DNA of 52,780 nucleotides, from the NCBI GenBank assembly GCA_947629385.1, contig CANRDO010000021.1:1-52780 (forward strand), in the 5' to 3' direction. Under the pieces are notes generated by a model, which was given only the letters and a program-made list of their open reading frames with translations, was not told the DNA's origin and did not search any database. The stretch is from an uncultured Lachnospiraceae bacterium. Its GTDB lineage: Bacteria; Bacillota; Clostridia; Lachnospirales; Lachnospiraceae. A program made the position numbers and the translations under genes. Below, piece by piece: positions 30,843-39,274 of the stretch; within the stretch, counting starts at the first letter, position 1, and every line of letters begins with the position of its first letter.

Positions 30843-31580
30843 CTATTTGCCGTTGTCCTCATCCTCGCCGTAGCCGCCGTAATACCCGCCGTAATAATTG
30901 CTGTAGTAACGGCCGTATTTCCCGTAATATTTATAGTAGGCGCGGCTTGCCACCTCGGTCTTGTTCAGCACCATCCCCAGCAGGCGGCAATCCGCACGCT
31001 CCAGCTGGTTCAGAGACTGCTTGATCAACCCCCTTGAGGTCTCGCCGCTGTTGACCACCAGAATGGCACCGTCGCACATGGAAGCAATCAAAGCGCCGTC
31101 CGCCACGTCGATCAGCGGAGCGGAATCCACGATCACATAGCGGTATTTCTCGGAAAGCTTTCCGAAAAGCTCCCGAAACCTCGCATCCTCGAGCAGCGAG
31201 GAGGGATTCTCCAGCAGATTCGTACAGGGAACCATATCCCCGTTCTCCACATTCGTCTCATAGACGACGTCCTCGTACTCCGCCTGCCCGGACAGATAAT
31301 AGTCCAGTCCTCGCAGATTCTCATTGTCCGCGAAGTTGTGACGGCTCTTCAGCACGGACTTTCTCAGATCCGTGTCCACAAGCACGGTTCGAAAGCCCGC
31401 CTCGGCCAGCATCCTCCACAGCTGCACGCTCACGAAGCTCTTACCCTCGTTCGGCGTGCTGCTGACCACCAGAATGATCTTCGTATTTTTGCCGCAGAAC
31501 TTGATGTTGATACGCAGACGATTCAGTGCCTCCTCGACCGCATAGGGCAGCTCCGGCAAATCCAGATTTATCTTCTCCAT
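30843..31580 (-). CDS. CpsD/CapB-type tyrosine-protein kinase (BY-kinase)
   Basis: This 245-aa cytosolic kinase controls polysaccharide polymerisation and export by cyclic autophosphorylation. From the ATG at 31580 it has Walker A SSTPNEGKS near 40-48, Walker A' VLVDTDLRKS near 66-75 and Walker B VIVDSAPLIDVADG. The last 33 residues hold 12 tyrosines (YYKYYGKYGRYYSNYYGGYY), the autophosphorylation cluster. A TTG overlapping the upstream stop is an alternative start; the ATG with GGGGGAAG upstream is preferred. Its membrane activator is the Wzz-like protein encoded just upstream, and the PHP phosphatase at 33776 should dephosphorylate it. Confidence 0.94.
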   Translation of the reverse strand: MEKINLDLPELPYAVEEALNRLRINIKFCGKNTKIILVVSSTPNEGKSFVSVQLWRMLAEAGFRTVLVDTDLRKSVLKSRHNFADNENLRGLDYYLSGQAEYEDVVYETNVENGDMVPCTNLLENPSSLLEDARFRELFGKLSEKYRYVIVDSAPLIDVADGALIASMCDGAILVVNSGETSRGLIKQSLNQLERADCRLLGMVLNKTEVASRAYYKYYGKYGRYYSNYYGGYYGGYGEDEDNGK

Positions 31581-31582
31581 AG

Positions 31583-32419
31583 TCAATCTTCCCCCTGAGA
31601 CTTCATCTTCTTTGTCTTGTTTTTCCGCCTTCTCTTCTTCTCCTGCTTGTCATGGTTCTCATTGACCGCTTTGATATCCGGGATCGAGGTCAGCGGAACA
31701 ATGCCAAAGTATTTCTCAACGTCCTCAGCGGTGTGCACCGTATCGTCGAGCATATAGCGCACGATCACAAAACCGCAGTAGAGCAATGCGCCAAGCAATG
31801 CCCCGATCAGGGTAAAGCGGAAAAGGCTCGGGCTTGACTTGTGAAGCGCCGCGCGCGCCTCCTGCGCGATGTTCGGCTCCTCCATCCCCATCGTCTTCGG
31901 CAGGTAGTCGATCGCGACTGCCACAACGGTGTTCGCGATGTCCCTCGAGAGCTCCGGATCCTCGCTCGTCACCGTGACGTTCAGGATACGGGTATCCGTC
32001 GGGTTCGTGATCGAAATCATCTTGGAGAGCTCTGTCGAATCAACGTCAAGCCCCGTCTTCTCGATCACCTGGTCGAGTACCGGATAGCTCATGATCAGCT
32101 CTTCATAGTCCGCCGTCAGGGACGTACCGATATTCAGATCAGTCAGGTCGACGACCGAGTCGTCGGACGCCGACACGATATACATTCTGGCCGTAGACTC
32201 ATACTTCGGCGCGATAAAGAAATAGGCATACGCGTTCAGCAGCAAGGCTCCCAGCAACAGAAAGAAGATGATGTAATGCACTCTGTCCAGCAGCATGAGA
32301 GACAGATCGACCAGATCGATCTCCATCTCGTCCGAATTCTCCTGCCGCTGAAAGGCATCGCTCGTGATCACCTTCAGCTCCGCGGTCTCGTTTTCCACTT
32401 TCTTCTCTACAACATTCAT
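31583..32419 (-). CDS. Wzz/CpsC-like polysaccharide chain-length and kinase-adaptor protein
   Basis: This 278-aa protein has two membrane helices (about 48-70 and 205-228) bracketing an extracytoplasmic domain with YESTARMYIVSA and TNPTDTRILNVTVTSEDPE. This is the standard Wzz/CpsC architecture of Gram-positive polysaccharide co-polymerases. The cytosolic tail after TM2 is unusually basic (KQEKKRRRKNKTKKMKSQ). The separate BY-kinase encoded next is expected to dock on this tail. An N-terminal cytosolic stretch of about 45 residues is acidic. Confidence 0.92.
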   Translation of the reverse strand: MNVVEKKVENETAELKVITSDAFQRQENSDEMEIDLVDLSLMLLDRVHYIIFFLLLGALLLNAYAYFFIAPKYESTARMYIVSASDDSVVDLTDLNIGTSLTADYEELIMSYPVLDQVIEKTGLDVDSTELSKMISITNPTDTRILNVTVTSEDPELSRDIANTVVAVAIDYLPKTMGMEEPNIAQEARAALHKSSPSLFRFTLIGALLGALLYCGFVIVRYMLDDTVHTAEDVEKYFGIVPLTSIPDIKAVNENHDKQEKKRRRKNKTKKMKSQGED

Positions 32420-32480
32420 CTGGCATTCTCCATTCCAAATTTATATGTAATTAATATGTAAAGCTACTCTATCTCCCGTC

Positions 32481-33554
32481 CTACACTTCCTCATAGAAAA
32501 GCTCCAGCACGGCTGCCGCCACGCTCTCCTCGTCCGGGATCAGCTGATCGGAACCAAATCTGTCCACGAGGGTCTCTCCCTCAATCTGAGGCGGCTCAAG
32601 GTACTCGTTCGAACGCAGCGCCTTGGCCAGCTTGCTGATGTCCTTCCCGGAAAGGGATGTCACCATGTAGTCGCCCAACGCATCGTAGAGACTGCGGAAG
32701 AATTTCTCATCCTCCATAATCTTCTCCTCGAGGATCGGCTGCGCGTTCGCGAGGTACTGCTCCTGCCTTCGCATACGGCCCTCGTTCGTCCCGTCTCCGA
32801 CTGTCATACGGTGCCGCACAAAGCTTACCGCCTGCTCGTCCGTCAGCTTCACGGTCTCGCCCATCTTCAGGCTCGGATCGCTCCTCGAAAAATCGTCCTC
32901 GATCGTCACCGTCACTCCGCCCAGCTCGTGGTTGATTACGCCGATGCTGTCCATGTTCAAAGCCAAATAGCCGTCGATCGGCTGATCGTACAGCAGGTGC
33001 GATACTGCCTCCACCACATTCTCACAGCTGATTTCGCGGCCATCTCCACCGGAATGAGCCAGAGAAAGCTGCACCTCTCCCTCGCCGAGAAGATTCCCAT
33101 TCTCATCAAGCCCCTTCACCTCTGTGACAATATTTCGGTTGATCGGAAACACGGTATATGTATTCGCGTTCTGGTCGATAATGACGAGCTCCAGCACGTC
33201 GCACTGACCCGAGCCCACCTGATTCTCCGCAAACTCTCCGACCTTCCCCTTGGCGTCGATTCCCATGAAAAGATAGCTCTTGATCCGGGTCCTTCGCCTG
33301 CAGCTGACGCCGTTGATCTCTGTTACATTATATAGCTTCGGATTCAGGAACTGATCCAGGCTGAAAATGTCCTTTTTATCAGCCACGTAAATGACCGCCG
33401 CCAGAATTGCGAAAACAGTCAGAACGCCCGAAAGGATCATACCCTTTTTCTTCAGCCGCTTTACATCGGCCTCCGTGCGTTTTATCCTTCTGTGATTCCG
33501 GGACGCCGTGCGGCTGTTCCACACGCGTACCATTCTTCGCCGCCGCGCCGTCAT
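32481..33554 (-). CDS. LytR-CpsA-Psr (LCP) family glycopolymer transferase
   Basis: This 357-aa protein has a basic N-terminus, one membrane helix (about 39-58) and an extracellular LCP domain. LCP enzymes move lipid-linked glycopolymers onto peptidoglycan. Visible landmarks are SYLFMGIDAKG, DVLELVIIDQNANTYTVFPINRN (the family's catalytic arginine region, here FPINRNIV) and AVSFVRHRMTVGDGTNEGRMRRQEQYL. Spacing from the small membrane protein gene is 17 nt. The ribosome binding site at the first ATG is weak, and a start a few codons in is possible. It probably attached the exopolysaccharide of this operon to the wall. Confidence 0.88.
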   Translation of the reverse strand: MTARRRRMVRVWNSRTASRNHRRIKRTEADVKRLKKKGMILSGVLTVFAILAAVIYVADKKDIFSLDQFLNPKLYNVTEINGVSCRRRTRIKSYLFMGIDAKGKVGEFAENQVGSGQCDVLELVIIDQNANTYTVFPINRNIVTEVKGLDENGNLLGEGEVQLSLAHSGGDGREISCENVVEAVSHLLYDQPIDGYLALNMDSIGVINHELGGVTVTIEDDFSRSDPSLKMGETVKLTDEQAVSFVRHRMTVGDGTNEGRMRRQEQYLANAQPILEEKIMEDEKFFRSLYDALGDYMVTSLSGKDISKLAKALRSNEYLEPPQIEGETLVDRFGSDQLIPDEESVAAAVLELFYEEV

Positions 33555-33571
33555 GCCACGTCGCCCTGCCG

Positions 33572-33766
33572 TTATACGAAAGCCCTGACGGAGCCGGCAA
33601 GCATCTGCAATCCTGCCAGTCCGCCCTCACTCGAAGCGCTGCTGAAAGCACTCTCCAGCAGCTTCACTCCGCCCTCCGGATTCTTCATCTCAAAGAGCAG
33701 CAGCGCGGCAAGAACGGCAAAAAGCACCACACAACCTATAATGACTACTGTGTCCTTCTTCAACAT
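33572..33766 (-). CDS. 64-aa single-span membrane protein in the exopolysaccharide operon
   Basis: I do not recognise the family. The protein starts MLKKDTVVIIGCVVLFAVLA (membrane helix about 7-27), then has FEMKNPEGGVKLLESAFSSA and a Gly/Ser/Leu-rich tail. AGGAGAG lies 3-4 nt before the ATG and overlaps the end of the upstream phosphatase gene, whose stop is 9 nt before this start. That context and the clean ribosome binding site make it a real gene. Lying between the kinase phosphatase and the LCP protein, it may be a regulator or scaffold of the envelope polysaccharide machinery; this is inference from position. Confidence 0.75.
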   Translation of the reverse strand: MLKKDTVVIIGCVVLFAVLAALLLFEMKNPEGGVKLLESAFSSASSEGGLAGLQMLAGSVRAFV

Positions 33767-33775
33767 AATCTCTCC

Positions 33776-34495
33776 TCATATTCCCAGCAGCTCGCAGCCG
33801 CCTTTGTCTATTCGTTCCAGGAACTCCCGTCCCAGCTTTTTCTCAAGCACTGCCCGTCCCTCCGCCAGATTCGGCGGCCTGCGATGAAGGCTGTGGCAAT
33901 CGCTGCCAAGCACATGAGCCTGTCCGTCGCGGAACATCCGGACCAGCCGTCCTCTTCTCCGCCAGTCTGTAAGACTCTCCGCGTTGATCTGTACATGAAG
34001 CGGAAGCTCCAGAAGCTCCTCGATGCGGCGCTTGTTTCCCGGAATGTCCAGATACCGCTCCAGATGAGCGAGCAAGATATGAAATCCGCGCTCTTCAGCC
34101 AGTGTCGCCACCTCGTCGATATCCGACGCTTCCCATGGCACAAACGGCATTTCAAGCAGCAGCAGCTCCGTCCCCTCAACCGTCAGATCGTGAAGCTTCT
34201 CAGCCCGGCTGATCCCCCGAAAAAAGGCAACCTCGGCTCCGCACTTCAGCTGCAAAGGGAAGTCCCTCAGCTTCTCCAGCAAAGCAGCCTTCGCGCACTC
34301 TCTCTTTTCCATAAAATGCTCGATCCGATCCCTCGAAGCATAAAAATGGGGCGTGGCTATTATTATCTCCACACCTTGTTCCACGGCCATCTCAAGCATT
34401 CTGCACGATGTGTCAATGTTCCTGCTGCCATCATCAATACCAGGCAAAATATGTGTATGAAAGTCAATAACTTTACCACCCATACCTACTCTCAT
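33776..34495 (-). CDS. CpsB/CapC-type PHP tyrosine phosphatase
   Basis: This 239-aa metal-dependent phosphatase should reverse autophosphorylation of the BY-kinase encoded downstream. PHP-domain metal ligands are visible in DFHTHILPGIDDGS (11-24), ATPHFYASRD, CGAEVAFF, LLAHLERY and GSDCHS near the C-terminus. A second in-frame ATG at 34483 (MGGKVIDFHTH) is an alternative start. It is the first gene of the operon, behind a near-consensus promoter at 34548-34576, and its stop is followed by the start of the 64-aa membrane protein. Confidence 0.93.
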   Translation of the reverse strand: MRVGMGGKVIDFHTHILPGIDDGSRNIDTSCRMLEMAVEQGVEIIIATPHFYASRDRIEHFMEKRECAKAALLEKLRDFPLQLKCGAEVAFFRGISRAEKLHDLTVEGTELLLLEMPFVPWEASDIDEVATLAEERGFHILLAHLERYLDIPGNKRRIEELLELPLHVQINAESLTDWRRRGRLVRMFRDGQAHVLGSDCHSLHRRPPNLAEGRAVLEKKLGREFLERIDKGGCELLGI

Positions 34496-34547
34496 GTACC
34501 ATGATCACATATCGTATCATTTCGTGATCGTGTTGGAATTCTAGGTT

Positions 34548-34576
34548 AGTATACACCAAGAAATACTTTCTGTCAA
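34548..34576 (-). promoter_or_regulatory. Near-consensus promoter of the exopolysaccharide operon
   Basis: On the minus strand TTGACA (34576-34571) and TATACT (34553-34548) are 17 bp apart. The roughly 45-nt leader contains CGATCACGAAATGAT and TGTGATCATG, an imperfect inverted repeat around 34502-34531. Confidence 0.9.
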
Positions 34577-34793
34577 AAGAAATAATCTCTTTTCTTCGAT
34601 TTACCAACAATTCCCCGCTCTGTCCATTCTTTCTTCCGCCCGCGAAATGTGCGCAATCTTTGTCCATTTAACATAATATTTATCACATAATTTTCTAAAA
34701 AGTGTGCATCATGTCCATAGAAACGATCAAAATAGGAAGATTTTTAAAATAATGAAAAAATCTACAATCTTTTGCATATTATCCTGCATTTTC

Positions 34794-34822
34794 TTGACAA
34801 TTACGACAGAAAAAGCTATCAT
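34794..34822 (+). promoter_or_regulatory. Promoter of the TraX-family gene
   Basis: TTGACA (34794-34799) and TATCAT (34817-34822) are 17 bp apart, 70 nt before the ATG at 34892. The rest of the 34577-34793 gap is A/T-rich and holds no gene I can support. Confidence 0.85.
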
Positions 34823-34891
34823 TTCTCCTGTGCCGCATCGCTGAAACTTTCTGATGGGCAAATAATAAGGCAAAGAAAAGAGTGTTTTTTC

Positions 34892-35632
34892 ATGAAGGAA
34901 CAGCCTGTCCCGTTTCGCGGCATTTCAGGAAGTACCCTGAAGCTGATCGCGATCATCACCATGTTCATCGATCACGCTGGAGCTACCGTGATCCTGGCGA
35001 TCACACGTCATCCCGCCATTATCGCTGACCCGGCCCGGCTGGCGCTCTGGCGCCATATCTACAGTATCTCGCGCAGTGTCGGTCGGCTCGCATTCCCGAT
35101 CTTTTGTTTTCTGTTGGTCGAGGGCTTTCTTCACACACATGATATCTGGAAATATGCGCAGCGACTCTTTCTCTTTGCGCTGATCTCCGAAATCCCATTT
35201 GACATCGCACTCAAGACAGGCTGGTACGATCCGGGCAAGCAGAATGTCTATTTCACACTGCTCATCGGCCTGCTTGTGCTGATCGGCATCCGCTGGATTA
35301 CAGACAACGATTCGCGCAATCTCTTTCTCGCAGTGATCCCCATCGCGATTGGCATGTATGTTGCGCTGAAGATCGATACGGATTATAATTACAAGGGAGT
35401 CTTCCTGATCGCGGTCCTCTACCTGATGCGGCACAGTCGTCTCTATCAATGCCTCGGCGGAGCCGCAGCGATCTCCTGGGAGCTTCCCGCACCGCTCGCC
35501 TTCATCCCTGTGTACCTGTACAACGGAAAGCGCGGGCTAAAGCTGAAATATATATTCTATTGGTTTTACCCGGTGCATCTGATGCTGCTTTATGTGCTCA
35601 AGACATACGTGATCCCGGCGCTGCCGCTGTGA
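34892..35632 (+). CDS. TraX-family membrane protein (putative acyltransferase fold)
   Basis: This 246-aa integral membrane protein has seven or eight hydrophobic segments. The TraX-family pattern is seen at the N-terminus (STLKLIAIITMFIDHAGA), in SRSVGRLAFPIFCFLLVEGF and FALISEIPFDIA, and at the C-terminus in YWFYPVHLMLLY. TraX acetylates F-pilin in the F plasmid; chromosomal Firmicutes members are of unknown substrate. The start at 34892 is chosen because it gives the family N-terminus; only a weak AAAGAG lies upstream, while a longer frame from 34772 crosses the promoter. It precedes the DUF4317 gene by 42 nt. Confidence 0.88.
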   Translation: MKEQPVPFRGISGSTLKLIAIITMFIDHAGATVILAITRHPAIIADPARLALWRHIYSISRSVGRLAFPIFCFLLVEGFLHTHDIWKYAQRLFLFALISEIPFDIALKTGWYDPGKQNVYFTLLIGLLVLIGIRWITDNDSRNLFLAVIPIAIGMYVALKIDTDYNYKGVFLIAVLYLMRHSRLYQCLGGAAAISWELPAPLAFIPVYLYNGKRGLKLKYIFYWFYPVHLMLLYVLKTYVIPALPL

Positions 35633-35674
35633 TCCGTTTAATATTTCAAAAAGACGAATGGAGAAAACAAGAAT

Positions 35675-36826
35675 ATGAATAAGAAGGAAGTCCTTGAGAT
35701 CCGGCGCCTGTTCCATCCGGACCGCTGTCCGATCACCCGCATCTGCGGCTGTTATGTAGACGCGGAGAAAAATAAGAAGACAAAGCTGAAGGAGGCGTTT
35801 CTCTCCCTCCCTGATGAAGAGATGTATAAATATTTCGATATCTTCAAGAAAACGCTCTCCGGCACGATCGGTCGAAACCTGCTCGACATGGAATTTCCGC
35901 TTGTGCAGGAAGCCGGCGGCGGGACGCAGGAGTTTCTGATGAAGCTGCGCGCAAGCCGACTGCAGGACGATGCGCTCCTCGACGAATTCTACGACAAGGT
36001 GATCGAGACCTTTCTGTATCCGGAGAACTATTATATCATCCTGATCCACGCGGCGTATGATATCCCGCGCAGGGGCGCGGACAATCTGGAAATGTTCGAC
36101 GCGTCCGAGGACGTGTACGAGTTCGTGCTGTGCGCGATCTGTCCGGTCAAGCTGTCAAAGCCCGGACTTTCCTATAATGAAGAGACGAACAGCATCGCCG
36201 AGCGCATCCGCGACTGGTTCGTGGAGGCTCCGGCAACCGGTTTTCTGTTCCCGGCTTTTTCCGACCGCAACACCGACATCCACAGCATTCTCTACTACTC
36301 GCGCAACCCGGAGGAGCTGAACGAGGAGTTTGCCCGGCTGCTGCTGGGCTGTGAGCTTCCGCTCACCGCCGCCTCCCAGCGCGACACCTTCAATACGCTC
36401 GTCGCCCAGACGCTGAGCGAGGACTGCACCTACGAGACGGTCAAGACAATTCATGAGACCTTGAACGGACTGCTGGAGGAGCGCAAGGATGATCCCGAGC
36501 CGCTCGCGCTCGACAAGGACGACGTGAAGCATCTTTTTTCCGCGAGCGGCGTCCCCAGCGAATCCCTTGAGCGCTTCGACGAGAGCTTCGAGGAGGCCGG
36601 CGGCGACGCCCAGACCGCGCTGTATGTCTCAAATGTCGCGCAGACACGCAAATTTGAGATCCGCACGCCCAACATCGTGATCCAAGTCAAGCCGGAGTGC
36701 GCCGATCTGATCGAGACACGCGTCGTCGACGGACGTATGTGCTTCGTAATCCCGGCCGACGATTCTGTCGAAGTCAACGGGATCCCGGTGCGGACAGCGC
36801 GCAGCTTGGACAAGGATTCCATGTAA
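35675..36826 (+). CDS. DUF4317 domain protein
   Basis: This 383-aa soluble protein matches the Clostridia family DUF4317 from its first residues (MNKKEVLEIRRLFHPDRCPI, then ITRICGCYVDAEK). The middle contains YYIILIHAAYDIPRRG, CPVKLSKPGLSYNEE and FLFPAFSDRNTDIHSILYY; the C-terminal third is a helical region followed by a small beta domain. It has no signal peptide or membrane segment. Its function is not known. GGAGAAA precedes the ATG, and a terminator at 36836 ends the TraX-DUF4317 unit. Confidence 0.9.
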   Translation: MNKKEVLEIRRLFHPDRCPITRICGCYVDAEKNKKTKLKEAFLSLPDEEMYKYFDIFKKTLSGTIGRNLLDMEFPLVQEAGGGTQEFLMKLRASRLQDDALLDEFYDKVIETFLYPENYYIILIHAAYDIPRRGADNLEMFDASEDVYEFVLCAICPVKLSKPGLSYNEETNSIAERIRDWFVEAPATGFLFPAFSDRNTDIHSILYYSRNPEELNEEFARLLLGCELPLTAASQRDTFNTLVAQTLSEDCTYETVKTIHETLNGLLEERKDDPEPLALDKDDVKHLFSASGVPSESLERFDESFEEAGGDAQTALYVSNVAQTRKFEIRTPNIVIQVKPECADLIETRVVDGRMCFVIPADDSVEVNGIPVRTARSLDKDSM

Positions 36827-36835
36827 ATCTTACGG

Positions 36836-36878
36836 GCCGGCGCAGGCGGTAACTTTTCCCCTGCACCGGCTCTTTTTT
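36836..36878 (+). terminator. Terminator after the DUF4317 gene
   Basis: GCCGGCGCAGG (from 36836) pairs with CCTGCACCGGC (to 36870, one mismatch), followed by TCTTTTTT. Confidence 0.85.
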
Positions 36879-36931
36879 ATCGCTGCTGACGGAGTTCTCT
36901 CGGAGCCCTTTCCGGCTCTTTCCAGCTTTCA

Positions 36932-37399
36932 CTACAGCGCTCCGCAAAGCTTCAGTATCCAATATCCCAGGCCAAGCACCCAGCTCGTGAACACGCCGTA
37001 GAGGATGACCGGACCAGCGATCGTGAAGATCTTACAGCCGATGCCAAAAACCTGCCCTTCTTTCTTGTATTCGATCGCGGGAGCCGCCACCGAATTCGCA
37101 AATCCTGTGATCGGCACGAGTGTGCCCGCCCCGCCGAATTTCGCAAGCTTCTGATATAGATTCAGACCGGTTAGCAGGACGCTCGCAAGTACAAGGAACA
37201 GAGAGCACCAGCTCCCTGCCGTCTCCTTGTCCAGCCCCGCCCGGCCGCACCAGTTCAGTATACACTGACCAACCACACAGATCGCTCCGCCTGTCACAAA
37301 AGCCTTGCACATATTCAGAAACAGATTGTGCGTCGGCGTCACATGTTTCACATAGTCCTGATATTCCTGCTGCATTTCCTGTTTTACCGCATCTGCCAT
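36932..37399 (-). CDS. spoVAC: Stage V sporulation protein AC
   Basis: This 155-aa membrane protein has about four hydrophobic segments. The SpoVAC pattern is seen in YQDYVKHVTPTHNLFLNMCK, AFVTGGAICVVGQCIL and GAGTLVPITGFANSVAAPAIEY with KKEGQVFGIGCKIFTIAGPVI. SpoVA proteins form the spore inner-membrane channel for dipicolinic acid. Here spoVAC stands alone, without spoVAD or spoVAE beside it, so the rest of the channel must be encoded elsewhere or this copy has another use. AGGAAG lies 8-9 nt before the ATG. Confidence 0.92.
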   Translation of the reverse strand: MADAVKQEMQQEYQDYVKHVTPTHNLFLNMCKAFVTGGAICVVGQCILNWCGRAGLDKETAGSWCSLFLVLASVLLTGLNLYQKLAKFGGAGTLVPITGFANSVAAPAIEYKKEGQVFGIGCKIFTIAGPVILYGVFTSWVLGLGYWILKLCGAL

Positions 37400-37579
37400 G
37401 AGCCTGTCTTCCTTTTTCGTTCAAGTCGGACTCCAGCGCTGCCGGGAAGACGGTCCTTTTGCAGAGGTTTGTCTCACCTGCCATTCTCAGGCCGTATTCT
37501 CCGGGTTTCCCGCCGCACATTTCGTCCGCTGTTTTCTAGTATGCCTCAAATTACATAAAAAATACACGCATGTATCCTC

Positions 37580-38371
37580 TCAAAATAGTCTCTCACGGAT
37601 CACTTTCAATACGCCGTCCTCCATATAGGAAGGCGCCTCATATCTTGCGGCCTTCTTCAGCTCCGGGTGCGCGTTTTGCACCGCGTAGCTCTCTCCGGCG
37701 CGCTCGATCATCCCGATATCGTTGCAATTGTCGCCGAAAGCCATCGTCTCCTCCGGAGCGATCTGCATCGTCTCCTGAATCGACGCGAGCGCGCTGCCCT
37801 TATCCGATTCCAGGCTCATGCAGTCGACCCAGATATCTCCTGCCACCATGACATTCAATCGATCTCCAAAGCGCCCGCAGACCTCGCTGCAGACCGCGTC
37901 GATCTTTCCTCCGGTGTGATACAGCGTGATCTTATTCGTCCTGCTGCACAGCGGGATCAGGTCGTCAACAATTTGAAATTTTATACGGTAGCTGTCCCGC
38001 AGCAGGGAGACAAACACCTCGTCCTTCGTCTCGATCCAGATCGACTCCGGCGTGGACAGCATAACGTGGCCATCCTCCCATGTGCGAAGATAGCGCACCA
38101 GCTCCTCCGCGATCGTCTGATCGATCCGCCTGCTCGCCAGAGTCTGTCCGCGGCTCATCACGATCGACCCGTTTTCCGCAATAAAAATGATATCATCCGC
38201 GACCGGCTCGAACACATGCCGCATACTCGCATACTGGCGCCCACTCGACGCCACAAAGATGATATCCTTCTTCTTCAGCTCCCGTATGATCTCATACATC
38301 TCCGGGTTGATCCGATCCGTGCCCTCCGGAACCAGCGTTCCGTCGATATCCGACACCACCAGTCTGATCAT
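37580..38371 (-). CDS. Cof-type HAD-IIB phosphatase
   Basis: This 263-aa cytosolic phosphatase acts on small phosphorylated metabolites. HAD motif I is DIDGTLVPEG (D8 nucleophile, D10), motif II is in FVASSGRQY, and motifs III/IV are K216-type SLESDKGSAL and AFGDNCNDIGMI. The C2-type cap lies between motifs II and III, as in Cof/YbiV-like enzymes. GGAGGAG about 11 nt upstream supports the ATG at 38371; a longer frame from 38440 is unlikely. The substrate is not predictable. Confidence 0.93.
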   Translation of the reverse strand: MIRLVVSDIDGTLVPEGTDRINPEMYEIIRELKKKDIIFVASSGRQYASMRHVFEPVADDIIFIAENGSIVMSRGQTLASRRIDQTIAEELVRYLRTWEDGHVMLSTPESIWIETKDEVFVSLLRDSYRIKFQIVDDLIPLCSRTNKITLYHTGGKIDAVCSEVCGRFGDRLNVMVAGDIWVDCMSLESDKGSALASIQETMQIAPEETMAFGDNCNDIGMIERAGESYAVQNAHPELKKAARYEAPSYMEDGVLKVIRERLF

Positions 38372-38457
38372 TCTGTCTCGTTCTCCTCCCTGTTCGCCGC
38401 TGATTTTCCGGCCTGCTGTGCTTTTTCCTGCCATCTTCACATTCGCGGTTTCAGCGT

Positions 38458-39128
38458 TTACATCTCGTCGGAAAGCTTCCCGTACATAATCTCATGGAAC
38501 TGCCCGCCGCAGCGCTCCAGCTCGCCGAGCACCCGGTCGATACCCTGTCTTGTCTGATACCAGTTCTCCCGGCTGATTCCCTTCGTGACGACCGGACAGA
38601 CCAGAAATTCCGTCTCCGGGAACTGCTCCTGATAATACATGAGGCTGCGCCGCGCGTGAAACGCCTGACAGCACAGGATCGCTCTTTGGATCTGCAGGCC
38701 AAGCTCCTTCGTCCTCTTTCTGGAAAAGATCGCGTTTTCGTATGTAAAGGTCGCCTGATCCTCCCGCAGGATTGCCTGATCCGGGACGCCGCACCGCCGC
38801 AGGACGTCACTGAGGTAATCGCACTCGGTCTCATAGATTCCGGCCTGCGTCTCCCGGGCCGATTCTTTCTCCCCGGGCTCCCCGGGCTCCGCCACTTCAG
38901 GCCGCCCGTTTTGCTTCTCGGGAGCTTCATCCCCCGGCAATACAAACCGCCCCCTCAGAATCCCATACTTACCCGAGGCATAATGTACGGCGCGTAACCC
39001 GCATGATACAGCTGCGCGGCACGCTCCGCCGCGTCCGGATAGCTGCCTCCCGGCACAAAGATGATATCGGAGCGCCGCGGCTCGTCCTCCACAAATATAA
39101 AATCCGTGATACACTGGTAAAACTGCAT
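38458..39128 (-). pseudogene. YdcF/DUF218-family gene broken by a one-base frameshift
   Basis: Reading from the ATG at 39128 (GGAAGGG upstream) gives a good DUF218 N-terminus: QFYQCITDFIFVEDEPRRSD, then DIIFVPGGSYPDAAERAAQL and YHAGYAPYIMP. It then leaves the family frame near 38973 and stops soon after. One extra C in the CCTCGGG run would restore SGKYGILRGRFVLPGDE, and the next frame continues to 38458 with the family's YENAIFSRKRTKELG and AILCCQAFHARRSLMYYQEQ. So the intact gene would encode about 223 aa. Either a real frameshift or a single-base sequence error explains this. Confidence 0.85.
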
Positions 39129-39177
39129 TCAAATTTATCCCTTCCGCCACAACGTCAAGCCATACAAATCATCAGCC

Positions 39178-39245
39178 GCAACGGGCAAGATATCTCAGGG
39201 AAGGACCTATAGGGGCGTCCAGCCTGAGATATCCTTGCCTGTTGC
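39178..39245. repeat. 22-bp imperfect inverted repeat between ydcF and glnS
   Basis: GCAACGGGCAAGATATCTCAGG (39178-39199 in two halves, GCAACGGGCAAG and ATATCTCAGG) pairs with CCTGAGATAT and CCTTGCCTGTTGC (39223-39245). The central 23 nt hold GGACC..GGTCC-like and CCTATAGG palindromes. No T-run follows in either direction. It is much longer than an ordinary terminator stem and may be a miniature mobile repeat. Confidence 0.65.
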
Positions 39246-39274
39246 AGTGTCCGACGTCCGGTTCTTTATAGTTT

